Source: Clostridium_F caseinilyticum
GTDB lineage: Bacteria > Bacillota > Clostridia > Clostridiales > Clostridiaceae
Direction: 5' to 3' (one strand)
Length of the DNA: 64,000 nt
Assembly: GCF_046127645.1 (NCBI RefSeq)
Contig: NZ_CP175919.1
The notes beneath the pieces were generated by a model. The model was not told where the DNA came from, did no database searches, and saw nothing but the letters and a program-made list of their open reading frames with translations. Below, in pieces: positions 42,815-52,340 of this stretch. Made by a program: the position numbers and the translations under genes. Position 1 is the stretch's first letter. Each line of letters begins with the position of its first letter.

Positions 42815-43711
42815 TTAAATAATTCCCCTTATTTCTTCTAAATTTTTAATACCTTCTTTTTGCATATAACTTTCCAAGTCCTTTATTATATTTAATGCTG
42901 AGTATGGATTCATAAAATTAGCCGTTCCTATTTGCACTGCTGTAGCCCCTGCCATAATAAATTCTATTACATCTTTATAATTGCTTATTCCACCTATTCC
43001 TATCACTGGTATCATTACTTTCTTACATACTTCATATACCATTCTTAATGCTATAGGCTTAATGCATGGCCCTGATAAACCTGCAGTTACATTTTCAAAT
43101 ACAGGAACTTTTCTTTTTATATCAATAGCCATAGCTTTAAATGTATTTACTAAAGAAATTGCATCTGCACCTGCACTTTCACATTTTACAGCCATATCTA
43201 CTATATCTTCTGCATTAGGAGATAACTTTACTATAAGTGGGTTTTTACATATTTCCTTAACTTTCTTTACCACCTCATAAGCTACTTCTGACTTTATTCC
43301 AAAGGCCATACCTCCATGTTTTACATTTGGACAGGATATATTTAGTTCTATCATATCTACATCTGTTTTATTTAACTTCTCTACTACTGCTATATAATCT
43401 TCTATACATCCTCCACCTACATTTGCAATGATTATAGTATCTATTTTTTTCATATTAGGTAATTCTTCTTTTACAAATCTATCTATTCCAGGATTTTGAA
43501 GGCCTACACTATTTATTATTCCAGAACTAGTTTCATAAATTCTTATACCATCGTTTCCTTCTTTAGGATTTAAAGTCAATCCTTTACTAGAAATTCCGCC
43601 TAATATGGAAACATCATAGAATTCTCCATATTCTTCACCAAATCCAAAAGTTCCTGATGCAGCTATGATAGGATTCTTTAAAGTTTTACCACACAAATTT
43701 ACTTGAAGCAT
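42815..43711 (-). CDS. pyrD: Dihydroorotate dehydrogenase, catalytic subunit (type 1B)
   Basis: A 298-residue FMN TIM-barrel protein. The catalytic Cys is in NISCPNVKHGG, as in class 1B. It oxidises dihydroorotate to orotate and passes electrons to the PyrK subunit and on to NAD. The start overlaps the pyrK stop by one base. Operon order pyrK-pyrD is typical. Confidence 0.97.
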   Translation of the reverse strand: MLQVNLCGKTLKNPIIAASGTFGFGEEYGEFYDVSILGGISSKGLTLNPKEGNDGIRIYETSSGIINSVGLQNPGIDRFVKEELPNMKKIDTIIIANVGGGCIEDYIAVVEKLNKTDVDMIELNISCPNVKHGGMAFGIKSEVAYEVVKKVKEICKNPLIVKLSPNAEDIVDMAVKCESAGADAISLVNTFKAMAIDIKRKVPVFENVTAGLSGPCIKPIALRMVYEVCKKVMIPVIGIGGISNYKDVIEFIMAGATAVQIGTANFMNPYSALNIIKDLESYMQKEGIKNLEEIRGII

Positions 43712-44469
43712 TATATATCCCCTTTCAAAATAATGTCCTCTCCTTTAAATACAGGCCCATCTTTACAAGTTCTCTTGTTACCAAATCTAGTTTTACAAGT
43801 ACACACAAGACATGCTCCTATACCACAAGCCATTCTTTTTTCCATAGATACATATAAAGGAATTCTTTTCTCTCTGCATATTAATATAACTTTATCCATC
43901 ATTATTTCTGGTCCACAACATAAAACCAAATCATAGCCTTCTGGATTAAAATAATCTGTTACATATCCCTTTTCTCCGCTACTACCATCCTCTGTAACTA
44001 CAACTAGTTTTTCTACTAAATTATTAAATTTTTCTGTAATATAAACTTCATCTCTAAAACCCACATAAAAATCTACTTTAGTATTCTTTATACTTTTTAA
44101 TAAGTAATTCATGGGAGCTATTCCTATACCACCTACAACTATAGCAACTTTTCCATTTATATTTTCTAAATCAAATCCCTTTCCTAAAGGACCCATTATT
44201 TCTACTTCTTCTTCCGATCTTATTTGAGATAGAATTTGGGTTCCTTTTCCTTCTACTTTATATAAAAATTCTATTGAGTTTTCACTTATATCATGTATAC
44301 TTATCGGTCTCCATAAAATCGGCTCATTTTTCCACGCTCTAATCATATAAAATTGTCCTGGCTTACCTTTAAAAATACCCTCTAAAGTAATTTTAAATAT
44401 ACCTGTTGATATATTTTTATTTTCTATTACCTTTACTCTAAAAGTTTTAGGATTTATTTTACACACCAC
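43711..44469 (-). CDS. pyrK: Dihydroorotate dehydrogenase electron-transfer subunit
   Basis: A 252-residue FAD/2Fe-2S protein. RPISIHD binds FAD; GGIGIAPMNYL is the pyridine-nucleotide part. The C-terminal cysteines CGIGACLVCTCK and C in RTCKDGP bind the 2Fe-2S cluster. It links PyrD to NAD+. A GTG start at 44469 fits the ribosome site only weakly; a second GTG follows it. Confidence 0.95.
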   Translation of the reverse strand: MVCKINPKTFRVKVIENKNISTGIFKITLEGIFKGKPGQFYMIRAWKNEPILWRPISIHDISENSIEFLYKVEGKGTQILSQIRSEEEVEIMGPLGKGFDLENINGKVAIVVGGIGIAPMNYLLKSIKNTKVDFYVGFRDEVYITEKFNNLVEKLVVVTEDGSSGEKGYVTDYFNPEGYDLVLCCGPEIMMDKVILICREKRIPLYVSMEKRMACGIGACLVCTCKTRFGNKRTCKDGPVFKGEDIILKGDI

Positions 44470-44608
44470 TCTTTCTAATAATTTAATACCATAAAATATA
44501 GCTACATCTCAAATGTAAAATTTATCTGTCTTATTTAAATAAAAATTTATTTTTAATTTGTCCTTTAATACATTTTTATGATATTAAAAATTACTTAATT
44601 TAAATAAT

Positions 44609-45460
44609 CTATGTAAACTGTAAAGTTTTTTTCATATTTATAACTTCTTCTCTTGCATATTCTTCAAAGTTTCTTCCTTCATCATCATATTTTTTATATG
44701 CAAGCAATATTCCTCTTGAAGAATTTACAATTCCTCCATTACCTTGACTTAAATAAGATTTGGCTACATCAGCTTTTCCACCTTGCGCACCATAACCTGG
44801 TATTAAGAAAAAAGTATGTTTTAATTCTTGTCTAATATTATTTTCTTCTGCAGTACATCCAACTACTGCTCCTATTGAACTATATCCATATTTACCTAAA
44901 AATTCTTTTCCTATATTCTCTATTTTTTCTCCTACTTTGTTATATACTTTTTTATTATCTTTTAAATCTAAATATTGTATATCCTTTGAACCTTTATTGG
45001 AAGTTCTTAATAATAAGAAAGCTCCCTTTTCTTTATTTTTAAAATATTCACTATAAGGTTCCAAAGTATCCATTCCCATATATGGATTTAATGTTATAAA
45101 ATCACTTTCAAAGTCTCCTTCAAAATGAGCCTTTGCATACATTTTAGCTGTAGCAGATATGTCTCCTCTTTTTATATCTGCTATAACTATACCACCTTTT
45201 TTTCTTATATATTCTAAGGTCTTTTTATATAACATCATACCTTTAATTCCCATAGCTTCGTAATAAGCTATTTGAATTTTATAACAAGCTGATATATCAA
45301 AAGTTGAATCAATTATTCTTTGGTTAAATGAAAATATAGCATCTTCTATATTATTAAATTTATTTAAAAATCCTTCTGGTATATAACTTATATCTGTATC
45401 AAGACCTACACAAACACATCCTTTTTTTTCTACGCTTTCATACAATTTATCTATAATCAT
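44609..45460 (-). CDS. pyrF: Orotidine 5'-phosphate decarboxylase
   Basis: A 283-residue, long-form OMP decarboxylase. The catalytic motif is ADIKRGDISATA (Asp-Lys). It makes UMP from OMP. The start follows AAAGGATGA; an ATG three codons earlier is less well placed. It lies nine bases after... pyrC stop on the operon, and 139 bases before pyrK. Confidence 0.95.
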   Translation of the reverse strand: MIIDKLYESVEKKGCVCVGLDTDISYIPEGFLNKFNNIEDAIFSFNQRIIDSTFDISACYKIQIAYYEAMGIKGMMLYKKTLEYIRKKGGIVIADIKRGDISATAKMYAKAHFEGDFESDFITLNPYMGMDTLEPYSEYFKNKEKGAFLLLRTSNKGSKDIQYLDLKDNKKVYNKVGEKIENIGKEFLGKYGYSSIGAVVGCTAEENNIRQELKHTFFLIPGYGAQGGKADVAKSYLSQGNGGIVNSSRGILLAYKKYDDEGRNFEEYAREEVINMKKTLQFT

Positions 45461-45477
45461 TTTATTCATCCTTTCTT

Positions 45478-46671
45478 CTATTGAAATTCATTGTATACTA
45501 TACATCCTGCTTTAAATGTAGACTTAACTCTACCCTTAAGCTGCATGCCGTCCATTGGAGTATTTTTTCCTTTTGAGTAAAATTCCTCAGATTTCACCTT
45601 ATATTCTTCTTTTGTATCTACTAAAACTAAATCTGCTTCTCTTCCTATTTTTATTTCTCCCTTATTTACTCCTAAAATTTCCGCTGGATTTTTAGACATT
45701 ATTTTTGAAAGTTTGCTTAAACTAATATGATTATCATGAACTAACTTTGTATAACATGTAGAAAAAGAGGTCTCTATTCCAGATATTCCAGGACTTCCTT
45801 TTAATTTGTCTTCCTTACTATGTGGTGCATGATCCGTTCCTATGCAATCTACTATATCTTCCTTTATTGCCTCTATTAATATTTTCACATCATACTCTTC
45901 TCTTAATGGTGGATTTACTCTATAAAAAATTTTATTTGTAAGTGCTATATGATGTGGTGCTACTTCACAAGTTACTTTTAAACCATTCCTTTTAGCATTT
46001 TTTATATATTCTATAGATTCTTTGGTGCTTACATGAGCTATATGGACTTTACATCCTGTAAATTCTGAAAGGGCTATATTTCTCCAAGTCATTAGATTTT
46101 CTGAAAGTCTAGTATCTAATTCTGTTACATCATGTTCTTCTGAATGACACATTACTATAACATCTTTTTCCTTAGCCTTAAACATAGCATTTATTAACAC
46201 CTTGCTGTTCATTACATCTTTTCCGTCTTCTGATATTATTTTTACTCTATCATCTATAGAATCTAAATGACTTATATCATCTCCAGAAAAATCTTTTGTA
46301 ATTGACATACATTGATGTATATCTACTAATCCTACTTCTTTTCCTTTTTGTAAGACATACTCTACTTCTTTGTTGGAGCTACATATGGGTTTAGTATTAG
46401 CCATTAAATTTACCATAGTATATCCACCCTTTACTGCTGCTCTACTTCCTGTTAATATATCTTCTTTATATGTAAAACCTGGATCTCTAAAATGAACATG
46501 CATATCTATAAAAGATGGAAGAAGAGTTAATCCTCTTCCATCAAATATTTCACAATTTTTATTTAAGTCTGTTCCCAATTTTGATATAATTCCGTTCTTT
46601 ATATAAACATCTCCATGGAAGTTTTGGCACCAATCTATTATATTTACATTTTTAATTAGCAATTCATTCAT
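45478..46671 (-). CDS. pyrC: Dihydroorotase
   Basis: A 397-residue type I dihydroorotase of the amidohydrolase superfamily. DMHVHFRDPG supplies the first metal histidines; CHSEEHDVT, AHVSTKESI and GTDHAPHS supply the others. It cyclises carbamoyl-aspartate. Usual length. It lies between pyrI and pyrF. Confidence 0.96.
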   Translation of the reverse strand: MNELLIKNVNIIDWCQNFHGDVYIKNGIISKLGTDLNKNCEIFDGRGLTLLPSFIDMHVHFRDPGFTYKEDILTGSRAAVKGGYTMVNLMANTKPICSSNKEVEYVLQKGKEVGLVDIHQCMSITKDFSGDDISHLDSIDDRVKIISEDGKDVMNSKVLINAMFKAKEKDVIVMCHSEEHDVTELDTRLSENLMTWRNIALSEFTGCKVHIAHVSTKESIEYIKNAKRNGLKVTCEVAPHHIALTNKIFYRVNPPLREEYDVKILIEAIKEDIVDCIGTDHAPHSKEDKLKGSPGISGIETSFSTCYTKLVHDNHISLSKLSKIMSKNPAEILGVNKGEIKIGREADLVLVDTKEEYKVKSEEFYSKGKNTPMDGMQLKGRVKSTFKAGCIVYNEFQ

Positions 46672-46692
46672 TTGTGCATCCCTCCATAAATT

Positions 46693-47133
46693 TTATAATT
46701 TGTTTATATCTCCACCTGAATATATTTCATCACAATATTTACATCTATATTCTCCATTTTCTTCATCTACCAAGTAAAATTCATTAGGTATATAATTTTC
46801 TACAGATGTTATGCAACGTGGATTTTTACATTTTATAACATTTTCTATTGTTCTAGGTAATTCTAATTTTATTTTTTCCTTTATATTTTCATTTTCGATA
46901 ACATCTATTGTTATTGTAGGATCTATAAATCCTAACACTTTATAATCTATTTCCATTATATTTTCTATCTTTATTATGTCCTTCTTTCCCAATTTTGAAC
47001 TTTCAGCATTCATTATAAGCGCTACTCTATAATCAGCTTCTTCTAATCCTAAGTATTTAAATATCTTTATACCGTGACCTGCTTGTATATGATCTATTAC
47101 TATACCATTTTTTATACTATTTATTGTTAACAT
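46693..47133 (-). CDS. pyrI: Aspartate carbamoyltransferase regulatory chain
   Basis: A 146-residue PyrI with the N-terminal nucleotide-binding domain (IKNGIVIDHIQAGHGIKIF) and the C-terminal zinc site CKNPRC and CKYC. It confers allosteric control on PyrB. The start is one base from the pyrB stop, so the two subunits are translated together. Confidence 0.96.
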   Translation of the reverse strand: MLTINSIKNGIVIDHIQAGHGIKIFKYLGLEEADYRVALIMNAESSKLGKKDIIKIENIMEIDYKVLGFIDPTITIDVIENENIKEKIKLELPRTIENVIKCKNPRCITSVENYIPNEFYLVDEENGEYRCKYCDEIYSGGDINKL

Positions 47134-47134
47134 A

Positions 47135-48058
47135 TTATCTAACCCCCAATAACTTTGCTATTAAAGCCATTCTTACATACATTCCATATTTAGCTTGCTT
47201 AAAATAGCATCCTCTTGGATCTTTATCTATTTCATAAGCTATTTCATTAACTCTTGGTAATGGATGAAGAATCATCATATCTTTTTTAGCATATTTCATT
47301 TTTTCGTTATCTAATATATAACTATCTTTTAATCTTACATAATCATCTTCATTAAAAAATCTTTCTCTTTGAACTCTTGTCATATAAAGTATATCTAGTT
47401 CTGCCATAGCATCTTCCATTTTTGATACTTCTTTATATTCTATATTATTTTTTGCTAAAATTTCTTTTCTTATATAATCAGGAATCTTCAATTCTTCTGG
47501 TGACATAAAAACAAATTTATTGTTTTTATACCTTGATAGGGCTTTTACTAATGAGTGTACTGTTCTTCCAAATTTTAAATCTCCACAGCAACCAATAGTT
47601 AAGTTAGATAAATTTCCTTTTAGGGATCTTATAGTTAATAGATCTGTTAATGTTTGAGTTGGATGTTGGTGACTACCATCACCAGCATTTATAACTGGTA
47701 TTTCTGAATACATGGCAGCTATTGCTGGTGCACCTTCTTTTGGATGTCTCATAGCTGCTATATCTGCATAACAGCCTACAGTTCTTATAGTATCTGCTAC
47801 ACTTTCCCCTTTAGCTACTGAACTTGAATTAGGTTCTGAAAATCCTATTATCTGACCACCTAGTCTAAGCATAGCGGCTTCAAAGCTAAATCTGGTTCTT
47901 GTACTTGGTTCATAAAATAATGTAGCCAATATTTTTCCATCACATACATGTAAAAACTTTTCTGGCTCCTCAATTATTTCATCTGCTAATTTAAATACCT
48001 CTTCCAATTCTTCTAATGAAAAATCCATTGGGTCTAATAAATTTCTTCCTTTTAACAT
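47135..48058 (-). CDS. pyrB: Aspartate carbamoyltransferase catalytic chain
   Basis: A 307-residue PyrB. The carbamoyl-phosphate motif is STRTRFSFEAAM and HPTQTLTDLLT is conserved. It forms carbamoyl-aspartate. The ATG at 48058 follows AAAGGAGG; an upstream TTG is unlikely. It is the first gene of the operon and lies after a PyrR-type attenuator. Confidence 0.97.
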   Translation of the reverse strand: MLKGRNLLDPMDFSLEELEEVFKLADEIIEEPEKFLHVCDGKILATLFYEPSTRTRFSFEAAMLRLGGQIIGFSEPNSSSVAKGESVADTIRTVGCYADIAAMRHPKEGAPAIAAMYSEIPVINAGDGSHQHPTQTLTDLLTIRSLKGNLSNLTIGCCGDLKFGRTVHSLVKALSRYKNNKFVFMSPEELKIPDYIRKEILAKNNIEYKEVSKMEDAMAELDILYMTRVQRERFFNEDDYVRLKDSYILDNEKMKYAKKDMMILHPLPRVNEIAYEIDKDPRGCYFKQAKYGMYVRMALIAKLLGVR

Positions 48059-48074
48059 ATACAATTCCTCCTTT

Positions 48075-48092
48075 TTAATCTCTCTGGATTAA
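48075..48092 (-). promoter_or_regulatory. Second PyrR-binding loop, near pyrB ribosome site
   Basis: On the minus strand TTAATCCAGAGAGATTAA matches the PyrR-binding loop (ARUCCNGNGAGGYU-like) closed by a short stem. It lies right before the pyrB ribosome site (AAAGGAGG), so PyrR binding could also affect translation. Confidence 0.75.
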
Positions 48093-48100
48093 ATTTAAAG

Positions 48101-48136
48101 GTATAAAAAATGCCTTCCCTTTTAAAGGAAGGCATA
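48101..48136 (-). terminator. Attenuator terminator in the pyr leader
   Basis: On the minus strand ATGCCTTCCTTTAAAAGGGAAGGCATTTTTTAT is a standard intrinsic terminator. Its 5' arm CTTCCTTT can also pair with AAAGGAAG after the upstream PyrR loop, giving an antiterminator. Confidence 0.85.
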
Positions 48137-48220
48137 ATTATACTCTATCTTAAAATATTATACTTTCATATAATATTTATAATTACACTTTTTTATAAAA
48201 TATACTTTTCTCTTCCTTTT

Positions 48221-48236
48221 TAGTCTCACAGGACTA
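48221..48236 (-). promoter_or_regulatory. First PyrR-binding loop in the pyr leader
   Basis: On the minus strand TAGTCCTGTGAGACTA carries the UCCNGUGAG core within a short stem. When UMP is high, PyrR should bind here and favour the terminator at 48101. Confidence 0.8.
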
Positions 48237-48311
48237 ATTTTAAAGGTCTTATAAAAATTTTATTAATCTTTATTCGTAATATTAGCACAAAATTTAAATC
48301 AAGTCAACTAT

Positions 48312-49070
48312 TTATTTTAATCTTTTTGCCATTAGAGCTGCTCCTATAGCTCCAGCATACCTGCCAAGCTCATGTGCTTTTACTTCTGAACCTAATTTTT
48401 CTGACAATCTCTCTAATATATAACTGTTTTCACTTAAGCCTCCAGTTAAAAAATATTGTCCATTATCTGAATGTTTTTGACATAACGATTTTACCTTTCC
48501 AGCTATAGAATCCAATACTCCATAGGCTATATCCTCTCTTTTTTTACCACTACCTATTAAACTTATAACTTCTGATTCTGCAAATACTGTACACATAGAA
48601 CTTATAGTTACATTTTCTCCATTTTTTGCTCTTTCACACATTTCTTCTATGTCAAATCCTAATGTATTTGCCATAAGCTCTAAAAATCTTCCTGTACCTG
48701 CAGCACATTTATCATTCATAGTAAAGTTAGTAACACTACCATCTTCTACTGTTATAACTTTTGTGTCTTGACCTCCTATATCTATAACTGTACAATCCTT
48801 CTTAAATAAATAGTAAGCTCCCTTACCATGACAAGTTATCTCTGTTATAGTTTTGTCTGCATAAGGAACAGAAACTCGACCATAACCTGTAGCAACTATT
48901 TTAGAATTTTCTTTATTTATTCCTATTTCTTTTAATTTATTTTTAATTTCTTCTGCTGTTTTAACACTACTCCATCCTGTTGGCAATACAAACACATCTT
49001 TTATATTATCATTTTCAAACACACAAACCTTAGATGCAGTAGATCCTATATCTATGCCTATATAAAACAT
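48312..49070 (-). CDS. 2-hydroxyacyl-CoA dehydratase/double-cubane activator ATPase
   Basis: A 252-residue ASKHA ATPase of the HgdC/BadF type. The phosphate loops are GIDIGSTASKV and VIDIGGQDTKVI. Two cysteines (NDKCAAGTG and SSMCTVFAE) bind the 4Fe-4S cluster shared by the homodimer. In the family it uses ATP to push an electron at low potential into its partner protein. The genes at 49671 and 51059 on the same strand encode suitable partners. It is 21 bases after the DUF3343 gene. Confidence 0.92.
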   Translation of the reverse strand: MFYIGIDIGSTASKVCVFENDNIKDVFVLPTGWSSVKTAEEIKNKLKEIGINKENSKIVATGYGRVSVPYADKTITEITCHGKGAYYLFKKDCTVIDIGGQDTKVITVEDGSVTNFTMNDKCAAGTGRFLELMANTLGFDIEEMCERAKNGENVTISSMCTVFAESEVISLIGSGKKREDIAYGVLDSIAGKVKSLCQKHSDNGQYFLTGGLSENSYILERLSEKLGSEVKAHELGRYAGAIGAALMAKRLK

Positions 49071-49091
49071 CTTATCCCACCTTTTTATAAA

Positions 49092-49343
49092 TTAAGTATA
49101 AAAATTTTTTATAGTTTTAGTTAACGAATGTAATCCTGAAGTTTTTATATCATTATCTTTTATTAATCTTCTTATAAAGTCTTCATCATTTTTATTATAC
49201 ATTATACATATACCACAAGATTTAGACAATTCTCTTGGTGTAGGAACTATAGTATGTTTTATCTTACTCTTACTAAGTAAACTATCCATTTTCATACCTT
49301 CCGTATGTGAAGGAAAAAGAATATAATAATTTGTTTGTTCCAT
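49092..49343 (-). CDS. DUF3343 protein
   Basis: An 83-residue protein beginning MEQTNYYILFPSHTEGMKM, with the DUF3343 pattern and one conserved Cys in SCGICIMY. The family has been suggested as a sulfur or selenium carrier, but biochemical proof is unknown to me. It sits between the double-cubane proteins and the activator gene. The ATG is placed after AAGGAAG. Confidence 0.75.
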   Translation of the reverse strand: MEQTNYYILFPSHTEGMKMDSLLSKSKIKHTIVPTPRELSKSCGICIMYNKNDEDFIRRLIKDNDIKTSGLHSLTKTIKNFYT

Positions 49344-49509
49344 TTTATACACTTCCTTTTACAATATCTAATTAAGTGGATATATAAAAACAAATTCAAT
49401 TATATCATAGCAAATATAAAAATACATTTAATAAACATATGTATAACTTTTACTACTTCTTGGTTTAATATATTTAAAAGTTAATCTGATTTTCCATATA
49501 ACATGAGAA

Positions 49510-49546
49510 ACCAGGAGTGAAACCAATAATGAGGTCTCTCTCCTGG
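49510..49546 (-). terminator. Hairpin in gap after the 49671 gene
   Basis: On the minus strand CCAGGAGAGAGACC pairs with GGTTTCACTCCTGG, about 12 of 14 positions. It lies in the 318-base gap between the dehydratase gene and the DUF3343 gene. No T-run follows, so it might be a processing or partial termination site. Otherwise I see nothing in this gap. Confidence 0.5.
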
Positions 49547-49670
49547 ATAAAATTTTTCCAGATAAAATTTAAAACTTCGCAACAAAATTAACTTGTTTAT
49601 AAGTATACTTCTTATTTTAAATTTTTATATTTGCAAAATTAAACCTATTTAAATAATCCTATAGCTTAAG

Positions 49671-50930
49671 CTATATCATTTCAAGGAATGCTTCAACTCT
49701 TGTTTTTATCTGTCCTGAATCTTCTGTTGAATAATCTGTTTCTATATGCATTATTGGGATATTCTTTTCTTTTAAATTAGCTTCTACATCCCTATGTTCA
49801 ACTGCATAAGTATGACAGAAAGATAAATTAATATCTATAACCCCATCCGCTTCATATTCTTTAGTATATTTTATTATATCATCTATTCTGCCTGTGTTTG
49901 GCGTAAAACAGGCACAATTTATATTTAAATATCTATCACTCAAATTTTTAATTAGTTCTTCTAAAGTTTCCCCTTCTTCTGAAACTTCTCTTTCAAAATA
50001 TCTAGTTCCTGTACAAGTTTCTTCTACTACAACTTCTGCATCTAAACTTTCTATTATTGAATGAAGTTTCCAATTTGGTAATGCCATTGGAGTTCCTGTT
50101 ATTAATATTCTCTTTTTATTACTTTCTTTAGAATTTTTAATTCTTTCTTCTAATTCATCACATAATTCATGAACTTTTTCTGTAAATCTCTTAGGATCAT
50201 CATAGAAAGCTATTTGAGTTATTAATAAGCAATCTAACCCACTTATTGGTGATGGTTTATATTTTCTTAAATCATATAATCTTTTTAATGCTTTTCTTTT
50301 TGCATTTGTTACTCTTATGCCTTCTTTTAATGCTTCTACTGTTATTTTATTGCCTGTAAGTTCTTCAATTTTTTTAATAAGTTCACTAATTTCTTCTGCC
50401 CATTTTTTGAAATCTTTATCTCTTTTCATTTGAGGAAGATCCATTACATGTACTGGTACATATTCATCTAATATTTCCCATGCTTTTTTCTTTCCATCAC
50501 AAGTAGTTTCCCCTATAACCATGTCACAAGATTGGAAGTAAGGGCATGTACCACCTATTTTAGCACCCATAAAAGCCTTTATAAGAGGGCACATATTTCT
50601 TGGTAAAACCTTTTCTCCATCTTCAATCCAAAATTGAGAACCTGCACATAATCCTACACTTATTGCATTTGCTGCTACTATAATTTCTTCAGGCACAAAT
50701 ACACAAAAAGTTCCTACTACTTTTCTACCCTTTTCCCTATATTCATTTAATTCTTGAATTCTAAGGCCATGAACTTCTGACACAACAAAATTAAAATAAT
50801 TCATTCCCTCTGGTCTATTTTCTTGTGTCAAATATGTAGAGCCATATAATTCTGGTAAAACAGCACATAATTGATCATGCTTTTCTAGATTTACCCCTAA
50901 ATCTGTCCATAATTTTCTATAATCTCCCAT
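49671..50930 (-). CDS. 2-hydroxyacyl-CoA dehydratase-like, double-cubane type
   Basis: A 419-residue protein of the HgdB/FldC family. Cysteines are in RNMCPLIK, GGTCPYFQSC, GETTCDGKKK, INCACFTPN and LSFCHTYAVE. This whole set is shared with the 51059 protein and resembles the double-cubane cluster proteins, in which two such cysteine groups hold an 8Fe-9S cluster. It would receive electrons from the activator at 48312. The substrate is unknown: no CoA-transferase or acyl-CoA dehydrogenase is nearby, unlike amino-acid fermentation operons. Start has ribosome site GGAGGG. Confidence 0.8.
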   Translation of the reverse strand: MGDYRKLWTDLGVNLEKHDQLCAVLPELYGSTYLTQENRPEGMNYFNFVVSEVHGLRIQELNEYREKGRKVVGTFCVFVPEEIIVAANAISVGLCAGSQFWIEDGEKVLPRNMCPLIKAFMGAKIGGTCPYFQSCDMVIGETTCDGKKKAWEILDEYVPVHVMDLPQMKRDKDFKKWAEEISELIKKIEELTGNKITVEALKEGIRVTNAKRKALKRLYDLRKYKPSPISGLDCLLITQIAFYDDPKRFTEKVHELCDELEERIKNSKESNKKRILITGTPMALPNWKLHSIIESLDAEVVVEETCTGTRYFEREVSEEGETLEELIKNLSDRYLNINCACFTPNTGRIDDIIKYTKEYEADGVIDINLSFCHTYAVEHRDVEANLKEKNIPIMHIETDYSTEDSGQIKTRVEAFLEMI

Positions 50931-51058
50931 TAATAAAATCCCTCCAAAATAAAATACTTTATATTAATTTTAACATAATTAACATATGACAAGTTATTTG
51001 AATATGTAATCGTTATGACGATATTTATCATATTTTTTTATATAAATTTAATTTAATA

Positions 51059-52207
51059 TTATAACATTTCTATAAAAGCCTCGACTCTGGTTTTTAATTG
51101 GCCTAAATCTTTCTTAGAATAGTCCGTTTCTATTTTTAAATAAGGCATTTTTTTATTATTTTTTACAAAAATTTTTATTCTATCTGATTCTACATTATAA
51201 GTATGACACGCCTGTAATATAACTTCTACTACCCCCTCTACCTCATATTCATCTATTAAATAATCTAAATATTCTATTCTATTGTCATTGGGGCTCATAC
51301 AAGCACACGCTGTTCTTAAATATCTTTCTGTTAGTGCATCTACCGGATCCTTTTCTTCATCTACTAATAAGCTTTCATCTTTTGCACCACTACAATTTTC
51401 ATAACAGACCACTACTCCTCCATTATTTTCTATAGCTTCTATCACTTTTTCAGTAGAATCACCTAAAGGACATCCTGTTACAAGTATTCTTTTATCTTCT
51501 TTAGAAACAGGCCTTTCACCTTCATTATATTTTTTCATTGTCTCTCTTATTATATTATTTATATCCTCTATTTCTTTTTCTTTGTCTGATAAATATAAAG
51601 TTCCTTGTATTACTCTTCTTAGATTATAACCTGTCATAGGTGGTGGACAAAGTTTTGATAAGCTATAATAGTCTCTTAAAGCCATCCTTTCCCTATTTCT
51701 TAATTTAATTGTTTCTTTTAACTTTTCTTCCGTAATTTCTACCTTCAAATTTTTTTCTAATTCCTCTTTAAGCTTTATAATTGCTTTTTTATAATAATCA
51801 TAAGAGGCTTGTCCATATGGAGTCTGTGGTATATTCATAACATGCATAGGTTTCATTTCACTTAATAATTCATACATTTTCTTTTTTCCATCACAAGTGG
51901 TTTCTCCTAAAAGCATATCTGAAAAATAATAAAATGGGCATTTTTCTGTTATTGCAAAACCATAGCTTGATTTTATTAATGGACATAAATTCCTTGGCAA
52001 ATATTTTTCTGCATCTTCTATAGGTTCCTCATCCATACCGCAAAGCCATGCTGCAACTGCCCCTGATGCAGCTATTACTTCCCAAGGAGCAAATCCACAA
52101 TAAACTCCTACTATTTTACCACCTTCGTCTTTAATTTCTTTCATCTTTACAAATGCATTTCTTCTCGCTTCACTAAAATCTTTTATAAATTCTGGTAATT
52201 TATTCAT
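51059..52207 (-). CDS. 2-hydroxyacyl-CoA dehydratase-like, double-cubane type, second copy
   Basis: A 382-residue paralogue of the 49671 product. Matching motifs: RNLCPLIK, EKCPFYYF, GETTCDGKKK, TACACMSPN and LQACHTYNVE. The start is placed after GGAGAGGCG, eight codons inside the longest frame. The two could form a heterodimer or be separate homodimeric reductases with one activator. Gene spacing is 128 bases. Function not deducible from sequence. Confidence 0.8.
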   Translation of the reverse strand: MNKLPEFIKDFSEARRNAFVKMKEIKDEGGKIVGVYCGFAPWEVIAASGAVAAWLCGMDEEPIEDAEKYLPRNLCPLIKSSYGFAITEKCPFYYFSDMLLGETTCDGKKKMYELLSEMKPMHVMNIPQTPYGQASYDYYKKAIIKLKEELEKNLKVEITEEKLKETIKLRNRERMALRDYYSLSKLCPPPMTGYNLRRVIQGTLYLSDKEKEIEDINNIIRETMKKYNEGERPVSKEDKRILVTGCPLGDSTEKVIEAIENNGGVVVCYENCSGAKDESLLVDEEKDPVDALTERYLRTACACMSPNDNRIEYLDYLIDEYEVEGVVEVILQACHTYNVESDRIKIFVKNNKKMPYLKIETDYSKKDLGQLKTRVEAFIEML

Positions 52208-52340
52208 ATACGCCTCTCCTTCATTCCACATACTTAATTTTACTATATATTTAATTTTTTACTAATTTCAATATATTATAGTTGTTTATCTATTTATTAA
52301 ATTTAGTAATAAATAGATTCTACTACTTTCCATCATCTCT

